A DNA stretch of 64,000 nucleotides from Deminuibacter soli (GTDB taxonomy: Bacteria; Bacteroidota; Bacteroidia; Chitinophagales; Chitinophagaceae): positions 248,001-312,000 of the forward strand of contig NZ_QTJU01000002.1 in NCBI RefSeq assembly GCF_003412455.1. Reading direction: 5' to 3'. Below the pieces are notes generated by a model. The model was not told the DNA's origin. It did no database searches and worked only from the letters and a program-made list of their open reading frames with translations. Both the position numbers and the translations under genes were made by a program. Below are positions 53,639 through 62,785 of the stretch, piece after piece; the first letter of the stretch is position 1, and each line of letters starts with the position of its first letter.

Positions 53639-55057
53639 TTATGGGAAAATGCCCAGCTCAGCGTAAGATGTACCTACTTTGTTGATCGCTACCACGAAAG
53701 CGGCGGTGCGCATATCGGGGATAGCGGGATTGCTCAGCCAGGTATTCATGATTTCGCGGGTTGCTTCAATCATGGTTTCTTCCAGGCCGCTGTGTACCAG
53801 GTCAACTTCATCGGCGCCATGACCAATGAACTTACGCTCGGCATCAGCCACTTTTTTGCCGGTCATATCTTCAATCACACTCAGAATGTGAATGTTCATG
53901 TTCTCGTCAAAGCGTTTGCCCAGGCGGCCGTAACGTACGTGGCTCAGGTTTTTCAGCCATTCAAAATAAGAAACGGTAACACCGCCTGCATTCAGGTACA
54001 TATCCGGGATAACCAGTGTGCCTTTCTGCACAAATATTTCGTCTGCTTCCGGTGTTAACGGTCCGTTCGCTGCCTCACCAATAATCTTGGCCTTTACGCG
54101 GGTAGCGTTTTCACCATTGATCACGTTTTCCAGTGCAGCAGGGATCAGTATATCACACTGCAGTTCCAGGGCATCGTTGCTGTTGGCCAGGTTGGTGGCA
54201 CCGGGAAAATTCAGGATAGAACCGGTGGCTTTCCTGTGCTGGAATACTTCTTCTTCGTTCAGGCCGTTTTCGTTGTAAATAGCACCTTCGTATTCTGCGA
54301 TAGATACTACTTTGGCGCCGCCTTCACGGAAGAATTTAGCGCTGTGGTAGCCCACGTTACCGAGGCCCTGTACCACTACTGTTTTATCCTGCACACCGGG
54401 TGTTAAGCCCAGGCGTTTCATTACCTCGGGCATATTGCACACTTCACGCACGCCGAAAAACACACCCAAACCGGTGGCTTCTTTGCGTCCGCGTACACCG
54501 CCCTGTGAAACGGGTTTACCGGTTACACAACCCATGGCGTCTACTTCGCCGGGGTTCATGGTGGTGTAGGTGTCTAAAATCCAGGCCATTTCCCTTTCGC
54601 CGGTACCATAGTCAGGAGCAGGTACATCGGTGCCGGGGCCTATGAATTTCTTTTTAATCAGTTCTGAAGTGTAACGGCGGGTAATTTTCTGCAATTCAAA
54701 CTCACTGAACTGGCGCGGGTTTATTTTAATACCGCCTTTGCCGCCACCGAAAGGAACGTTTACAATGGCACATTTGTAAGTCATCAATGCCGCAAGTGCC
54801 ATTACCTCGTCCTGGTTTACCGCCTCGCTAAAGCGGATACCGCCTTTACAAGGGGTTTTGTGATGGCTGTGCTGCACGCGGTAAGCCTCAATTACTTCAA
54901 TTTCACCATTGTCTCTGCGCACGGGGAATTTCATTCTGTATACAGCATTGCAGGCTTTAATCTGCTCCAGGATGCCGGTTTCCCACTTGGTAAAAGCGGA
55001 GGCTTTATCGAAGCTTTTGTTCACGCTGTCAAAGAAGCTGTAGTTCTGATCTGACAT
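53639..55057 (-). CDS. glutamate dehydrogenase (Glu/Leu/Phe/Val family)
   Basis: A 472-residue hexameric-type dehydrogenase interconverting glutamate and 2-oxoglutarate plus ammonia. It has the substrate-site TPCKGGIRF, the catalytic Lys107 in VPFGGGKGGI, PAPDYGTGEREMAW and the nucleotide-binding VVQGLGNVGYHSAKFF. ATG 55057 is chosen; the longer frame adds a Cys/His-rich leader that does not fit the family. Cofactor preference was not determined. It lies 105 nt after the ccmD-like gene on the same strand. Confidence 0.92.
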   Translation of the reverse strand: MSDQNYSFFDSVNKSFDKASAFTKWETGILEQIKACNAVYRMKFPVRRDNGEIEVIEAYRVQHSHHKTPCKGGIRFSEAVNQDEVMALAALMTYKCAIVNVPFGGGKGGIKINPRQFSEFELQKITRRYTSELIKKKFIGPGTDVPAPDYGTGEREMAWILDTYTTMNPGEVDAMGCVTGKPVSQGGVRGRKEATGLGVFFGVREVCNMPEVMKRLGLTPGVQDKTVVVQGLGNVGYHSAKFFREGGAKVVSIAEYEGAIYNENGLNEEEVFQHRKATGSILNFPGATNLANSNDALELQCDILIPAALENVINGENATRVKAKIIGEAANGPLTPEADEIFVQKGTLVIPDMYLNAGGVTVSYFEWLKNLSHVRYGRLGKRFDENMNIHILSVIEDMTGKKVADAERKFIGHGADEVDLVHSGLEETMIEATREIMNTWLSNPAIPDMRTAAFVVAINKVGTSYAELGIFP

Positions 55058-55162
55058 GAGAGTATAATTTAAAGAGTTTATCCAAAGGTTTTTTTCATTT
55101 TCATAATGGCAAGCCCGGCTACAGGCTATAAAAAGCAAGCGTAATAAGCAATTCCCAAAAGC

Positions 55163-55399
55163 CTAGGCTTTCTGTTTCATATCCTTTTCCAGCCTGCTTA
55201 TTTTTCTATCCAGGTTCAGCAGATAGATAAACAAGCCTGCAACGATGGTTACGATCACGGCAACCACTACATAGAGTTTTCCGTTGCTGCGCATAAAATC
55301 GGTCGGGTCTTCTTTAGTCGTGTTCATTTCCTGTGCAAAGGCAAATACCTGCAGCAGGCTGAATGCAATTACAAAGCCAATGCGTTTTAATTTATCCAT
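55163..55399 (-). CDS. CcmD-like small membrane protein
   Basis: A 78-residue protein: a signal-like first segment (IGFVIAFSLLQVFAFA), an acidic spacer, one transmembrane helix (about 42-63) and a basic coiled end (DRKISRLEKDMKQK). Size, topology and the 8-nt overlap with the ccmC gene match the CcmD-family proteins that hold CcmB/CcmC together in heme export. Confidence 0.75.
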   Translation of the reverse strand: MDKLKRIGFVIAFSLLQVFAFAQEMNTTKEDPTDFMRSNGKLYVVVAVIVTIVAGLFIYLLNLDRKISRLEKDMKQKA

Positions 55400-56072
55400 T
55401 TGATGTTTTGTTTTCCTGGTAAATGCGCAAGCGAACGCGCAGTGAAGCGATCCATATACCCAGCAGGGTCCAGCCGATAAAGGCGGGGATCATAACGGTT
55501 TTCATGGCTGCAGTGGTATCGTCGGGGTTTAACCCGGGATTACCTTCACTGCCGCGGCCACCGGGGTGCAATGATTCTGTGAGCCTTGGCAGTATCCAGA
55601 TGGTGGGGAACAGCATGCAATAGGCAAACACATTGTATACGGCGCTGATGCGCGAACGTTTGTCGGTATCGTTCATTGAACCGCGCAATACGAAATAGGC
55701 AAAGTAAATCAGTAAGGCTATTGCAGCGCCATTCTGCTTGGGATCACCGCTCCAGGGCTCGCCCCATTGATAATTGGCCCAGATAGCACCGGTAGTAATA
55801 CCCAAAAAACCGAACAGCAGACCGGTACGGGCAAACTCTACCGAATACAAATCATAATTGGTTTGAGGATTACGCAGAAAACGTACGGCATAATACACCG
55901 ATACGCTGAACAGCGTCATCATGCAAATCCACATAGGTACATGGAAAAACAGGTTGCGTACAGATTGCTGCAGGCGACCGTCCAGCAAAGGAACTTTTAC
56001 AATAAAGCCCATGCTGCATACGTACATCAATAATACAAAGGACAATAACTTCCACCAGGACTGACGAATCAT
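55392..56072 (-). CDS. ccmC: heme exporter CcmC / CcsA-type cytochrome c biogenesis protein
   Basis: A 226-residue membrane protein with six hydrophobic segments. The heme-handling tryptophan-rich loop reads WGEPWSGDPKQNG, close to the CcmC WWD motif, and conserved His residues flank it (FFHVPMWICM, LHPGGRG). It presents heme for cytochrome c maturation together with CcmD downstream and CcmB upstream, from which it is separated by 352 nt. Confidence 0.85.
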   Translation of the reverse strand: MIRQSWWKLLSFVLLMYVCSMGFIVKVPLLDGRLQQSVRNLFFHVPMWICMMTLFSVSVYYAVRFLRNPQTNYDLYSVEFARTGLLFGFLGITTGAIWANYQWGEPWSGDPKQNGAAIALLIYFAYFVLRGSMNDTDKRSRISAVYNVFAYCMLFPTIWILPRLTESLHPGGRGSEGNPGLNPDDTTAAMKTVMIPAFIGWTLLGIWIASLRVRLRIYQENKTSNG

Positions 56073-56148
56073 GCTTTTCGTTTTACAAACAGCCGGGGGA
56101 TTACTGCGGACAAGGGGGATCCCGGCTTAATTGGTTTCTTCTGCGCAG

Positions 56149-56156
56149 CAAAATTA
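56149..56156 (-). promoter_or_regulatory. -7 box for ccmC
   Basis: TAATTTTG on the minus strand, about 77 nt before the ATG. The nearest TTTG (56176-56173) is only 16 nt upstream, shorter than the usual spacer. Confidence 0.35.
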
Positions 56157-56328
56157 GGGGGAAAGCGCTTTACAAACAGCTGTTAGTTTTAAAATCTTTC
56201 TGTAATTACGAAAGCATGCCTTTGGCAGAAGAAACCTGATTTGTAAAGATGCCGTTATTGCATGCAAAAATTATGTAAGCACTTATATAATTTTTACCGT
56301 ACAACGGTGCAAGACCTTACAAAACAAA

Positions 56329-56349
56329 CCTGCCATATTGAAAAGCAGG
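56329..56349 (-). terminator. weak terminator after ccmB
   Basis: 5-bp stem CCTGC/GCAGG with an 11-nt loop, then TTTGTTTTG on the minus strand. Confidence 0.4.
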
Positions 56350-56424
56350 CATGCCATAATGAAAAATATATATTATGTTAATGCGATATATGTAGAAAAG
56401 TTTGGCATAAAAACAGGCAGCCGG

Positions 56425-57090
56425 CTAGTCCTTCCATAAAAACGGGAACAGGATAATGGCGAGCACCACTACCAGTGCATCGAAGCCTACCAGCAGCAGC
56501 AGCATTTGGGTTAACCCGCTTTGAATAACCGGCGCGAAGGCAATTTTCGCAATCCTGGCCAGCAGCAACAGCTGCGGAATAATTACCGGGAAACCAAGAA
56601 TAGCCACCAGTGAAGCCGATTGCTGTGCCTTGGCGGCGATGGCTGATAAAAAGGTAAAAACCAGGCTAAGACCGAGACCGCCCATGAGACTGATACCGAT
56701 AAACGTAGCCATATGCTCCAGCGGGTTGCCCAGCAATACCAGGAAAATGCCCAGGGCCAGCAGGTTCATTACCAGCATAAGTATGGCGTTGAAGATCAAT
56801 TTGGCGAGAATGAAATCCTTTGCGCCTGCAATAGAGTAGAAGTACAGCATGCGCCCGCGCTGCTCCTGCAGAAAGCTTTTGGCAACGCCGTTTACACAAA
56901 CAAACAGCTGCACCACCCAGAACAGTGCGTTCCAGGTATCACTTTCCGGCTGCCCGTTAATGAGATACACCACAAAAATAGTAGCCGCCACATACAGCAA
57001 AACGCCGTACAGGCTAAACTGCTGGCGCATTTCAAGCAGGATGTCCTTTTTTACAAGTGCAGTGATATGGGTAGTTGAGCTGCTTTGCAT
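56425..57090 (-). CDS. ccmB: heme exporter permease CcmB
   Basis: A 221-residue inner-membrane protein with six hydrophobic segments and the CcmB start (ALVKKDILLEMRQQFSLYGVLLY), then NALFWVVQLFVCVNGVAKSFLQEQRGRMLYFY. It is the membrane partner of the CcmA ATPase in heme/cytochrome c maturation; ccmA is not in this window. ATG 57090 is chosen because the family begins there. Confidence 0.88.
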   Translation of the reverse strand: MQSSSTTHITALVKKDILLEMRQQFSLYGVLLYVAATIFVVYLINGQPESDTWNALFWVVQLFVCVNGVAKSFLQEQRGRMLYFYSIAGAKDFILAKLIFNAILMLVMNLLALGIFLVLLGNPLEHMATFIGISLMGGLGLSLVFTFLSAIAAKAQQSASLVAILGFPVIIPQLLLLARIAKIAFAPVIQSGLTQMLLLLVGFDALVVVLAIILFPFLWKD

Positions 57091-57207
57091 GGGCGCAAAA
57101 GTAAGCAAACAGTGTGAGCCATAAAATGTGAATCGTACGCAAGCATTATTCAATATTATCAACCCTTTAACATTTGTTCTGCTCTCCGCAGAAGCTTCGT
57201 ACCTGTT

Positions 57208-57786
57208 TCAATATTCATTCTCTCCTTCATGATAACACGTGCGGCAGCGGGGTTCATAAGTTTCTTTTTCACCAAGCAATACCTGGCTGTTCTGTTTCGT
57301 TTTACGGTAAGACATGGTGGCGATATTGCCGCAGCGTACGCATATGGCATGCAGTTTGGTGATATAGTCAGCAATTGCAAGCAGTCCGGGCATAGGGCCA
57401 AACGGTTTGCCCGCGAAATCCATATCCAAACCCGCAACAATCACCCGGACGCCTTTCACCGCTAAAGTTTCACATACATGCAAAATTTCATTATCAAAAA
57501 ACTGCGCTTCATCGATACCCACCACATCCACATCCTGCGCAAGCAGCAAAATGGTTTGGGAGTTATCTACGGGCGTACTTTGAATACTGTTGGCATCATG
57601 GCTTACCACCTGCGTTTCATCATAGCGAACATCGATCGAGGGTTTAAATATCTCCACTTTCAGATGGGCAATCCGCGCACGTTTCAAACGCCTGATAAGC
57701 TCTTCCGTTTTGCCACTGAACATAGAGCCGCATACAACTTCAATCCAGCCCCTGCGTTCGCCCCTGATGTGCGGTTCAATAAACAT
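57208..57786 (-). CDS. tdk: thymidine kinase
   Basis: A 192-residue type II thymidine kinase for thymidine salvage. Motifs: P-loop [25 protein letters not shown], the lasso region [18 protein letters not shown] and a structural zinc site of four Cys (CVRCG and CRTC). Divergent from the Ala/Pro-rich gene; ccmB follows after 117 nt. Confidence 0.96.
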   Translation of the reverse strand: MFIEPHIRGERRGWIEVVCGSMFSGKTEELIRRLKRARIAHLKVEIFKPSIDVRYDETQVVSHDANSIQSTPVDNSQTILLLAQDVDVVGIDEAQFFDNEILHVCETLAVKGVRVIVAGLDMDFAGKPFGPMPGLLAIADYITKLHAICVRCGNIATMSYRKTKQNSQVLLGEKETYEPRCRTCYHEGENEY

Positions 57787-57870
57787 TGATAAATATTGTA
57801 TTTGAATTAAAAATCCTTAGTAACTTAGAAGAGTTTTTTAACTTACTAAGCCCCCAAAAGTACATCTCCT

Positions 57871-58890
57871 ATGGAAAGAGTTGCTACGCTCATTCATAAA
57901 TTGCTGGAACAGTATCAGCAACAGGCTGATGCAGATAAACTTTTGCTCACCACCCAGATGTTGCTTACCGAATTAAAGCAGTGCCGGCAAAATAAAGAAA
58001 ATAATATCAATACTAATGTAGCTGTGATGATGGCTTCTTCTTCATTCAACACAGCTGCTGCTGAAACTGCGGGCACACCTGCGTTTCAGCAACAGGAAAG
58101 TTATGCACAGCCTGCAGCGGAAATACCTGCAGTGCCAACAGCAACAGCAATACCGGTTATAGAAGCGCCTGTAGCTGAACCTGCAGCCGCAGCAACAATT
58201 ACCCAAACACCGGTTGCCGAACCTGTGCAGCCTGTAATGCCTGCTATTGAAACATCGGTTGCTGCCGTGTTGCAATCATTACCACCTGTGGGTAATTTCA
58301 ACACCCAACAGGAAATAAAAGAAACAGCACAACCTGCTGCTGCAAAAGAAACTGCTGCAGAGCCTGTGCAGCAGCCAACGCCGGTAATGTCGCTCGCAGC
58401 AGAAATGCCTGAAGTAAAAGAACAGGAAGCCCGGAAGTACAGGGAAGAAAATATACCGCCCAAAACACCTGCACGCGCCAACGGCAGCAATGCCTGGATG
58501 TTTGATCCCGTACACGATGTGCCTACATTAAGCCACCAGGCAACCAAAGGATACGACCTCAACCAGGCAATGGGCGGCGGAAAATCAGAAAGTCTGAACG
58601 AGCGTTTTATGCTCGACAAAAATATAGAACTGGTAACCGTACTGCAGGACAGTCCTATACAGGATCTCAAAAAAGCAATCGGCATTAACGACCGCTACCA
58701 GTTTATCAACGAACTGTTTCGCGGAGATGAAACCATGTACGAGCGCAGCATTAAAACCATTAATGCCTTCACCATTTATCCTGAAGCCAATTACTGGATA
58801 CAGCGCGAATTAACGCTGAAGCTGGGCTGGAACGACCGCGCTGATATTGTACAACATTTTTATCAGCTGGTTAAAAGACGTTTCTCCTGA
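57871..58890 (+). CDS. Ala/Pro-rich protein with conserved C-terminal domain
   Basis: A 339-residue cytoplasmic protein. An amphipathic N-terminal helix (1-45) leads to a low-complexity Ala/Pro/Thr/Glu linker (about 55-190). The C-terminal 100 residues look conserved and helical (LNERFMLDKNIELVTVLQDSP, INDRYQFINELFRGD and NYWIQRELTLKLGW). This layout occurs as a hypothetical protein in the phylum. It has no signal peptide and no function I can name. Its last 28 nt overlap the 3' end of the convergent waaA. Confidence 0.7.
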   Translation: MERVATLIHKLLEQYQQQADADKLLLTTQMLLTELKQCRQNKENNINTNVAVMMASSSFNTAAAETAGTPAFQQQESYAQPAAEIPAVPTATAIPVIEAPVAEPAAAATITQTPVAEPVQPVMPAIETSVAAVLQSLPPVGNFNTQQEIKETAQPAAAKETAAEPVQQPTPVMSLAAEMPEVKEQEARKYREENIPPKTPARANGSNAWMFDPVHDVPTLSHQATKGYDLNQAMGGGKSESLNERFMLDKNIELVTVLQDSPIQDLKKAIGINDRYQFINELFRGDETMYERSIKTINAFTIYPEANYWIQRELTLKLGWNDRADIVQHFYQLVKRRFS

Positions 58891-60131
58891 ACATACTGTA
58901 ATACCATGCCGGTAGCCCCGGCTTTTGAAGCCACATATTCCCCTGCTGCCGTGGCTGTTTCATTGTAAAACTGCTGATCGCTGAGCAAACGCTCAAATGC
59001 TGCTTCCAGGTGCAATGCATCGGGAACAGAGAGGGCACCGCCTGCTTCAATCATTTCTACCCCTTCAATGTATTTGTCATACACAGGCCCAAAAACAACG
59101 GGTTTGTGGTAAACAGCTGCTTCCAGTATGTTGTGAATACCGTCTCCGCCAAAGCCGCCGCCTACATAACAAATTGTAGCGTATTGGTACAGCCGGCTTA
59201 ACATACCAATATTGTCAATAATAAGTGTATTGGTACCTGCTGCTGCCGATTCGCCTTTTTGCAGCAGGGCCAGGTAGGCAGAGTAGCGGATGGCATGTTT
59301 GTACAGCTGTTCACATTCCCGCAGGCGTGCTTCGCCAATATCGTGCGGGGCAATAATAAAACGGCTGCCAGGGTGTGTATTTACGTAGTGGTCCAGTTCT
59401 TCATCATCATCAGTCCAGGTGCTGCCTGCCACCAATACAGGCAGCCCGCCACAAAAATCTTCAATACCATCGATGTGCCTGGGGCGTTGGGCTATTTGCA
59501 GCACCCTGTCAAACCGCGTATCACCGCTTACAGTAACATTGGTTACGCCTATATGCTTCAGCAACCCGGCAGCGGCCGGGGTTTGCACAAAAAAGTGGGT
59601 AAAGCAGCCAAGCATGCTGCGGTGAAAGCTGCCATACCATTTAAAAAACGGTTGTTGTTCGCGAAACATGCCCGATACCAGCAGCAGGGGCACCTGCTGT
59701 TTGCGGGCAGCCTGCAGGTAATAATACCAGAATTCGTATTTGATAAAGAGAATCAGTACAGGGCGTGTAATGGCCAGGAAGCGGGCGGCATTGCGCGGAC
59801 TGTCCATAGGCAGGTAGTATACATAATCAGCCTGTGCATAGTGTTGCTGTACTTCATAACCCGACGGGGAGAAAAAAGTGAGCAGCACAGCGCATTGCGG
59901 GTGCGATTGTTTGAGGGCTTCCATAACCGGGCGGCCCTGTTCAAACTCGCCAAGAGAGGCGCAGTGCACCCATATCACCGGCCGTTTTTCAGCTGCAAAA
60001 GCCTGCTGCAGCCTGTTGAATACACGGTTGCGCCCGGCAACCCATTTGGCGGCCTTGGGGTTAAACAGGCCCAGCAAACGGGCAAACAGCGGGTATAAGC
60101 GGGTGAAAATGGTATACAAAAGCTGCCCCAT
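58863..60131 (-). CDS. waaA: 3-deoxy-D-manno-octulosonic acid (Kdo) transferase
   Basis: A 422-residue GT30 enzyme that adds Kdo to lipid IVA in the LPS inner core at the inner membrane. An N-terminal anchor helix is followed by WVHCASLGEFEQGRPVMEAL with the catalytic Glu, LLTFFSPSGYEV, AGSTWTDDDEEL and the sugar-nucleotide site VGGGFGGDGIHNILEAAVYHKPVVFGP. Divergent from the nucleotide-sugar operon, consistent with a surface-polysaccharide region. Confidence 0.93.
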   Translation of the reverse strand: MGQLLYTIFTRLYPLFARLLGLFNPKAAKWVAGRNRVFNRLQQAFAAEKRPVIWVHCASLGEFEQGRPVMEALKQSHPQCAVLLTFFSPSGYEVQQHYAQADYVYYLPMDSPRNAARFLAITRPVLILFIKYEFWYYYLQAARKQQVPLLLVSGMFREQQPFFKWYGSFHRSMLGCFTHFFVQTPAAAGLLKHIGVTNVTVSGDTRFDRVLQIAQRPRHIDGIEDFCGGLPVLVAGSTWTDDDEELDHYVNTHPGSRFIIAPHDIGEARLRECEQLYKHAIRYSAYLALLQKGESAAAGTNTLIIDNIGMLSRLYQYATICYVGGGFGGDGIHNILEAAVYHKPVVFGPVYDKYIEGVEMIEAGGALSVPDALHLEAAFERLLSDQQFYNETATAAGEYVASKAGATGMVLQYVQEKRLLTS

Positions 60132-60211
60132 ATCAGTAATAATTGTGTTGCAAAGGAAGCAAATATTGTACTAGGAACAAGCATGTTATGCGTTGAAAGT
60201 GAGCTTGCTTT

Positions 60212-60295
60212 TATGTTTCACGGGCTTCAGGATATGTTTCACGGGCTGTAATGGTGTGCTTGTTCGATATTCCTTGTTCAATATTCGATATTCCC
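60212..60295. repeat. 12-unit heptad tandem array G
   Basis: Twelve consecutive 7-nt units without a phase break. The first six include a 21-nt super-unit: TATGTTTCACGGGCT recurs at 60212-60226 and 60233-60247. The last five are variants of TGTTCGA and TATTCCT. The array ends at the base before the -7 box of the polysaccharide operon. Confidence 0.8.
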
Positions 60296-60303
60296 TAGCT
60301 TTG
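60274..60303 (+). promoter_or_regulatory. putative promoter of the nucleotide-sugar operon, built into array G
   Basis: TTG at 60274-60276, 19-nt spacer, TAGCTTTG at 60296-60303: a full TTG / TAnnTTTG match. The -33 box belongs to the repeat array while the -7 box is just outside. Predicted start near 60309, 17 nt before the ATG. Confidence 0.55.
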
Positions 60304-60325
60304 CCACCATTCAAAATGTGTTTAT

Positions 60326-61459
60326 ATGATGAGGCCGATTCAAATGGTGGATCTCAAGACCCAATACCAGCATATTAAAGCGGAAGTAGACAAAGCGGTG
60401 ATTGAAGTGATGGAAAGTGCTGCTTTTATCAATGGAAAACCTGTACATGATTTTGCGGCAGCCCTTGGCCGCTATCTCGACGTGAAACACGTAATTCCCT
60501 GTGCCAACGGCACCGACGCCCTGCAGATAGCCATGATGGCGCTTGACCTGCAGCCTGGCGATGAGGTAATTGCCCCGTCTTTCACCTTTATTGCCACAAC
60601 CGAAGTAGCGGCCCTGCTGAAGTTAAAGCCTGTTTTTGTAGAAGTGGACGCCCAAACCTTTTGCATAGACACAGACGCCCTGAAAAAGGCGATTACCCCC
60701 AAAACCAAACTGATTGTACCGGTGCATTTGTATGGACAGGCTTCCAACATGGAAGTGATTATGCAGATTGCCGCCGAACATAATATATATGTGCTGGAAG
60801 ACAATGCGCAGGCCATTGGCTGCGATTACCGTTTCAGCGATGGCACGGTGCGCAAGGCAGGCACTATCGGGCATATCGGCAGCACATCGTTCTTCCCTTC
60901 TAAAAACCTGGGTGGTTACGGTGACGGTGGTGCTGTTTTCACCAACGACGATATGCTGGCCGATAAAATGCGCAAGATTGCCAACCATGGCCAGGGTAAA
61001 CGTTATTACCACGATTTGGTAGGCTGCAATTCAAGGCTGGACACGATTCAGGCAGCTGTGCTGAACATTAAACTGCCCCTGCTTGACCAGTACATTGCTG
61101 CAAGGCAAAAGGCAGCAGACTTTTACAACAATGCATTCAAAAACGTGAAAGGCATTACCACGCCTTATGTTGCAGCATACAGCAACCACGTGTACCACCA
61201 GTATACCTTAGTACTGGAAGGTATTGACAGGGACGGTTTGAATCAATATCTTGCTGAAAAAGGTATTCCTTCCATGCTGTATTATCCTGTTCCCGGCCAT
61301 CGCCAGGAAATGTTTGCATCTTTCGGACTGTCGCAATATGAGCTGCCGGTAACCGATTGGTTAACCCAGCGTGTTATTTCACTCCCTATGCATACCGAGC
61401 TGGATCAGCAACAGCTGGAATTTATCACCACATCCGTATTGGAATTTGTAAATAAATAA
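60326..61459 (+). CDS. DegT/DnrJ/EryC1/StrS sugar aminotransferase
   Basis: A 377-residue PLP-dependent enzyme that transfers an amino group to a keto sugar nucleotide. Motifs: IQMVDLKTQYQHIK at the start, ANGTDALQIAM, SFTFIATTEVAALL, VHLYGQASNM, EDNAQAIG and the PLP-binding Lys193 in FFPSKNLGGYGDGG. It resembles WbpE/WlbC-type aminotransferases; with a UDP-GlcNAc dehydrogenase-like gene in the same operon, a diamino-uronic sugar product is plausible. First gene of a four-gene run with 6-21 nt spacing. Confidence 0.88.
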   Translation: MMRPIQMVDLKTQYQHIKAEVDKAVIEVMESAAFINGKPVHDFAAALGRYLDVKHVIPCANGTDALQIAMMALDLQPGDEVIAPSFTFIATTEVAALLKLKPVFVEVDAQTFCIDTDALKKAITPKTKLIVPVHLYGQASNMEVIMQIAAEHNIYVLEDNAQAIGCDYRFSDGTVRKAGTIGHIGSTSFFPSKNLGGYGDGGAVFTNDDMLADKMRKIANHGQGKRYYHDLVGCNSRLDTIQAAVLNIKLPLLDQYIAARQKAADFYNNAFKNVKGITTPYVAAYSNHVYHQYTLVLEGIDRDGLNQYLAEKGIPSMLYYPVPGHRQEMFASFGLSQYELPVTDWLTQRVISLPMHTELDQQQLEFITTSVLEFVNK

Positions 61460-61465
61460 AAGCTT

Positions 61466-62764
61466 ATGAGAATTGCGGTAATCGGAACCGGCTATGTTGG
61501 CCTGGTTACAGGAACCTGTTTTGCCGAGACAGGTAATTATGTTACCTGTGTAGATATCGACACACAGAAAGTAAACAAGCTCAGCGCCGGTGAAATCACC
61601 ATATTTGAGCCAGGACTGGAAAAATTGTTCGAGCGTAACCTGAAAGACGGGCGTTTAACATTTACCACCGATATTGAAGCCGGTGTGCACGATGCCGAGA
61701 TTATTTTCCTGGCCCTGCCTACACCACCCGGTGAAGATGGCAGTGCTGACCTGAGTTATGTGCTGGGTGTTGCTGACCACCTGGGCCGCATTATGAAAGA
61801 GTATAAAGTAATTGTTGATAAAAGCACCGTACCTGTTGGCACTGCTGCGAAAGTACATGCAGCCATTGCTAAAAATTACAAGGGAGAATTTGATGTAGTA
61901 AGCAATCCCGAATTTTTACGGGAAGGCGTGGCAGTAGATGATTTCATGAAACCCGACAGGGTAGTAGTGGGCACCAATTCTGAAAGGGCACAGAAGCTGA
62001 TGAGTGATTTGTTTGCACCTTATGTGCGCCAGGGTAACCCGGTTATTTTTATGGATGAAAAATCAGCCGAGCTTACCAAGTATGCAGCCAATTCCTTCCT
62101 CGCCATGAAAATAAGCTTCATGAACGAGATTGCACAATTGTGCGAAAGGCTGGGCGCAGATGTTGACATGGTACGCAAAGGTATTGGTACCGATGAACGC
62201 ATTGGTAAACGCTTTTTATTCCCCGGTATTGGTTATGGCGGCAGCTGCTTTCCCAAAGATGTAAAGGCGCTGGCCAAATCAGCCGAAGAGGCCGAGTATG
62301 AATTCAAGATACTGAAAGCCGTAATGGAAGTAAATGAAACACAGAAACTGCACCTGCTTCCTAAAATAAAACGTTATTTTCAGGGAAGTTTAAAAGGTAA
62401 GCATATTGCGTTGTGGGGACTGGCTTTTAAACCCAATACCGACGATGTAAGGGAAGCGCCGGCATTTGATATGATCAGGGCCTTACTGGATGAAGGGGCT
62501 ACCGTAAGTGCATTTGACCCCGAAGCAATTGCCAATACGCAACGGCAGTTCGGCGACAGCATTACCTATGCCAATCAGTACCAGACCCTTGAAAATGCCG
62601 ATGCACTGGTTATTGCAACGGAATGGAATGAATTCAGAACACCTGACTTTGAAAAGATAAGTGCTGCACTGAAAAACAAGGTGATCTTCGATGGCCGCAA
62701 TCTTTTTGATGCGGTAACGATGCGTGAGATGGGATATCATTACGAAAGCGTTGGACGACCATAA
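61466..62764 (+). CDS. ugd: UDP-glucose 6-dehydrogenase
   Basis: A 432-residue NAD-dependent enzyme oxidising UDP-glucose to UDP-glucuronate. It has the N-terminal Rossmann motif IAVIGTGYVGLVTGTCFA, STVPVGTAAKV, SNPEFLREGVAVDDF and the catalytic Cys261 in GYGGSCFPKDVKAL, plus the C-terminal GLAFKPNTDDVREAP. Its product is the substrate of the Uxs gene 21 nt downstream, so the pair should make UDP-xylose. Confidence 0.93.
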   Translation: MRIAVIGTGYVGLVTGTCFAETGNYVTCVDIDTQKVNKLSAGEITIFEPGLEKLFERNLKDGRLTFTTDIEAGVHDAEIIFLALPTPPGEDGSADLSYVLGVADHLGRIMKEYKVIVDKSTVPVGTAAKVHAAIAKNYKGEFDVVSNPEFLREGVAVDDFMKPDRVVVGTNSERAQKLMSDLFAPYVRQGNPVIFMDEKSAELTKYAANSFLAMKISFMNEIAQLCERLGADVDMVRKGIGTDERIGKRFLFPGIGYGGSCFPKDVKALAKSAEEAEYEFKILKAVMEVNETQKLHLLPKIKRYFQGSLKGKHIALWGLAFKPNTDDVREAPAFDMIRALLDEGATVSAFDPEAIANTQRQFGDSITYANQYQTLENADALVIATEWNEFRTPDFEKISAALKNKVIFDGRNLFDAVTMREMGYHYESVGRP

Positions 62765-62785
62765 TCAGCTAATAAAAGTACACCT

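Larger units (their letters stand above)
56073..56424. other. gene-free stretch between ccmB and ccmC
   Basis: 352 nt, AT-rich in the right half. Next to ccmC, CAAAATTA at 56149-56156 reads TAATTTTG on the minus strand, a perfect -7 box. A hairpin CCTGC/GCAGG (56329-56349) followed by T-rich minus-strand sequence may end the ccmB transcript. No open frame or repeat array is seen. Confidence 0.5.

Noticed and set aside
60212-60295. CRISPR-like direct repeats
   Set aside because: Units are 7 nt in unbroken phase with no spacers and no cas genes.
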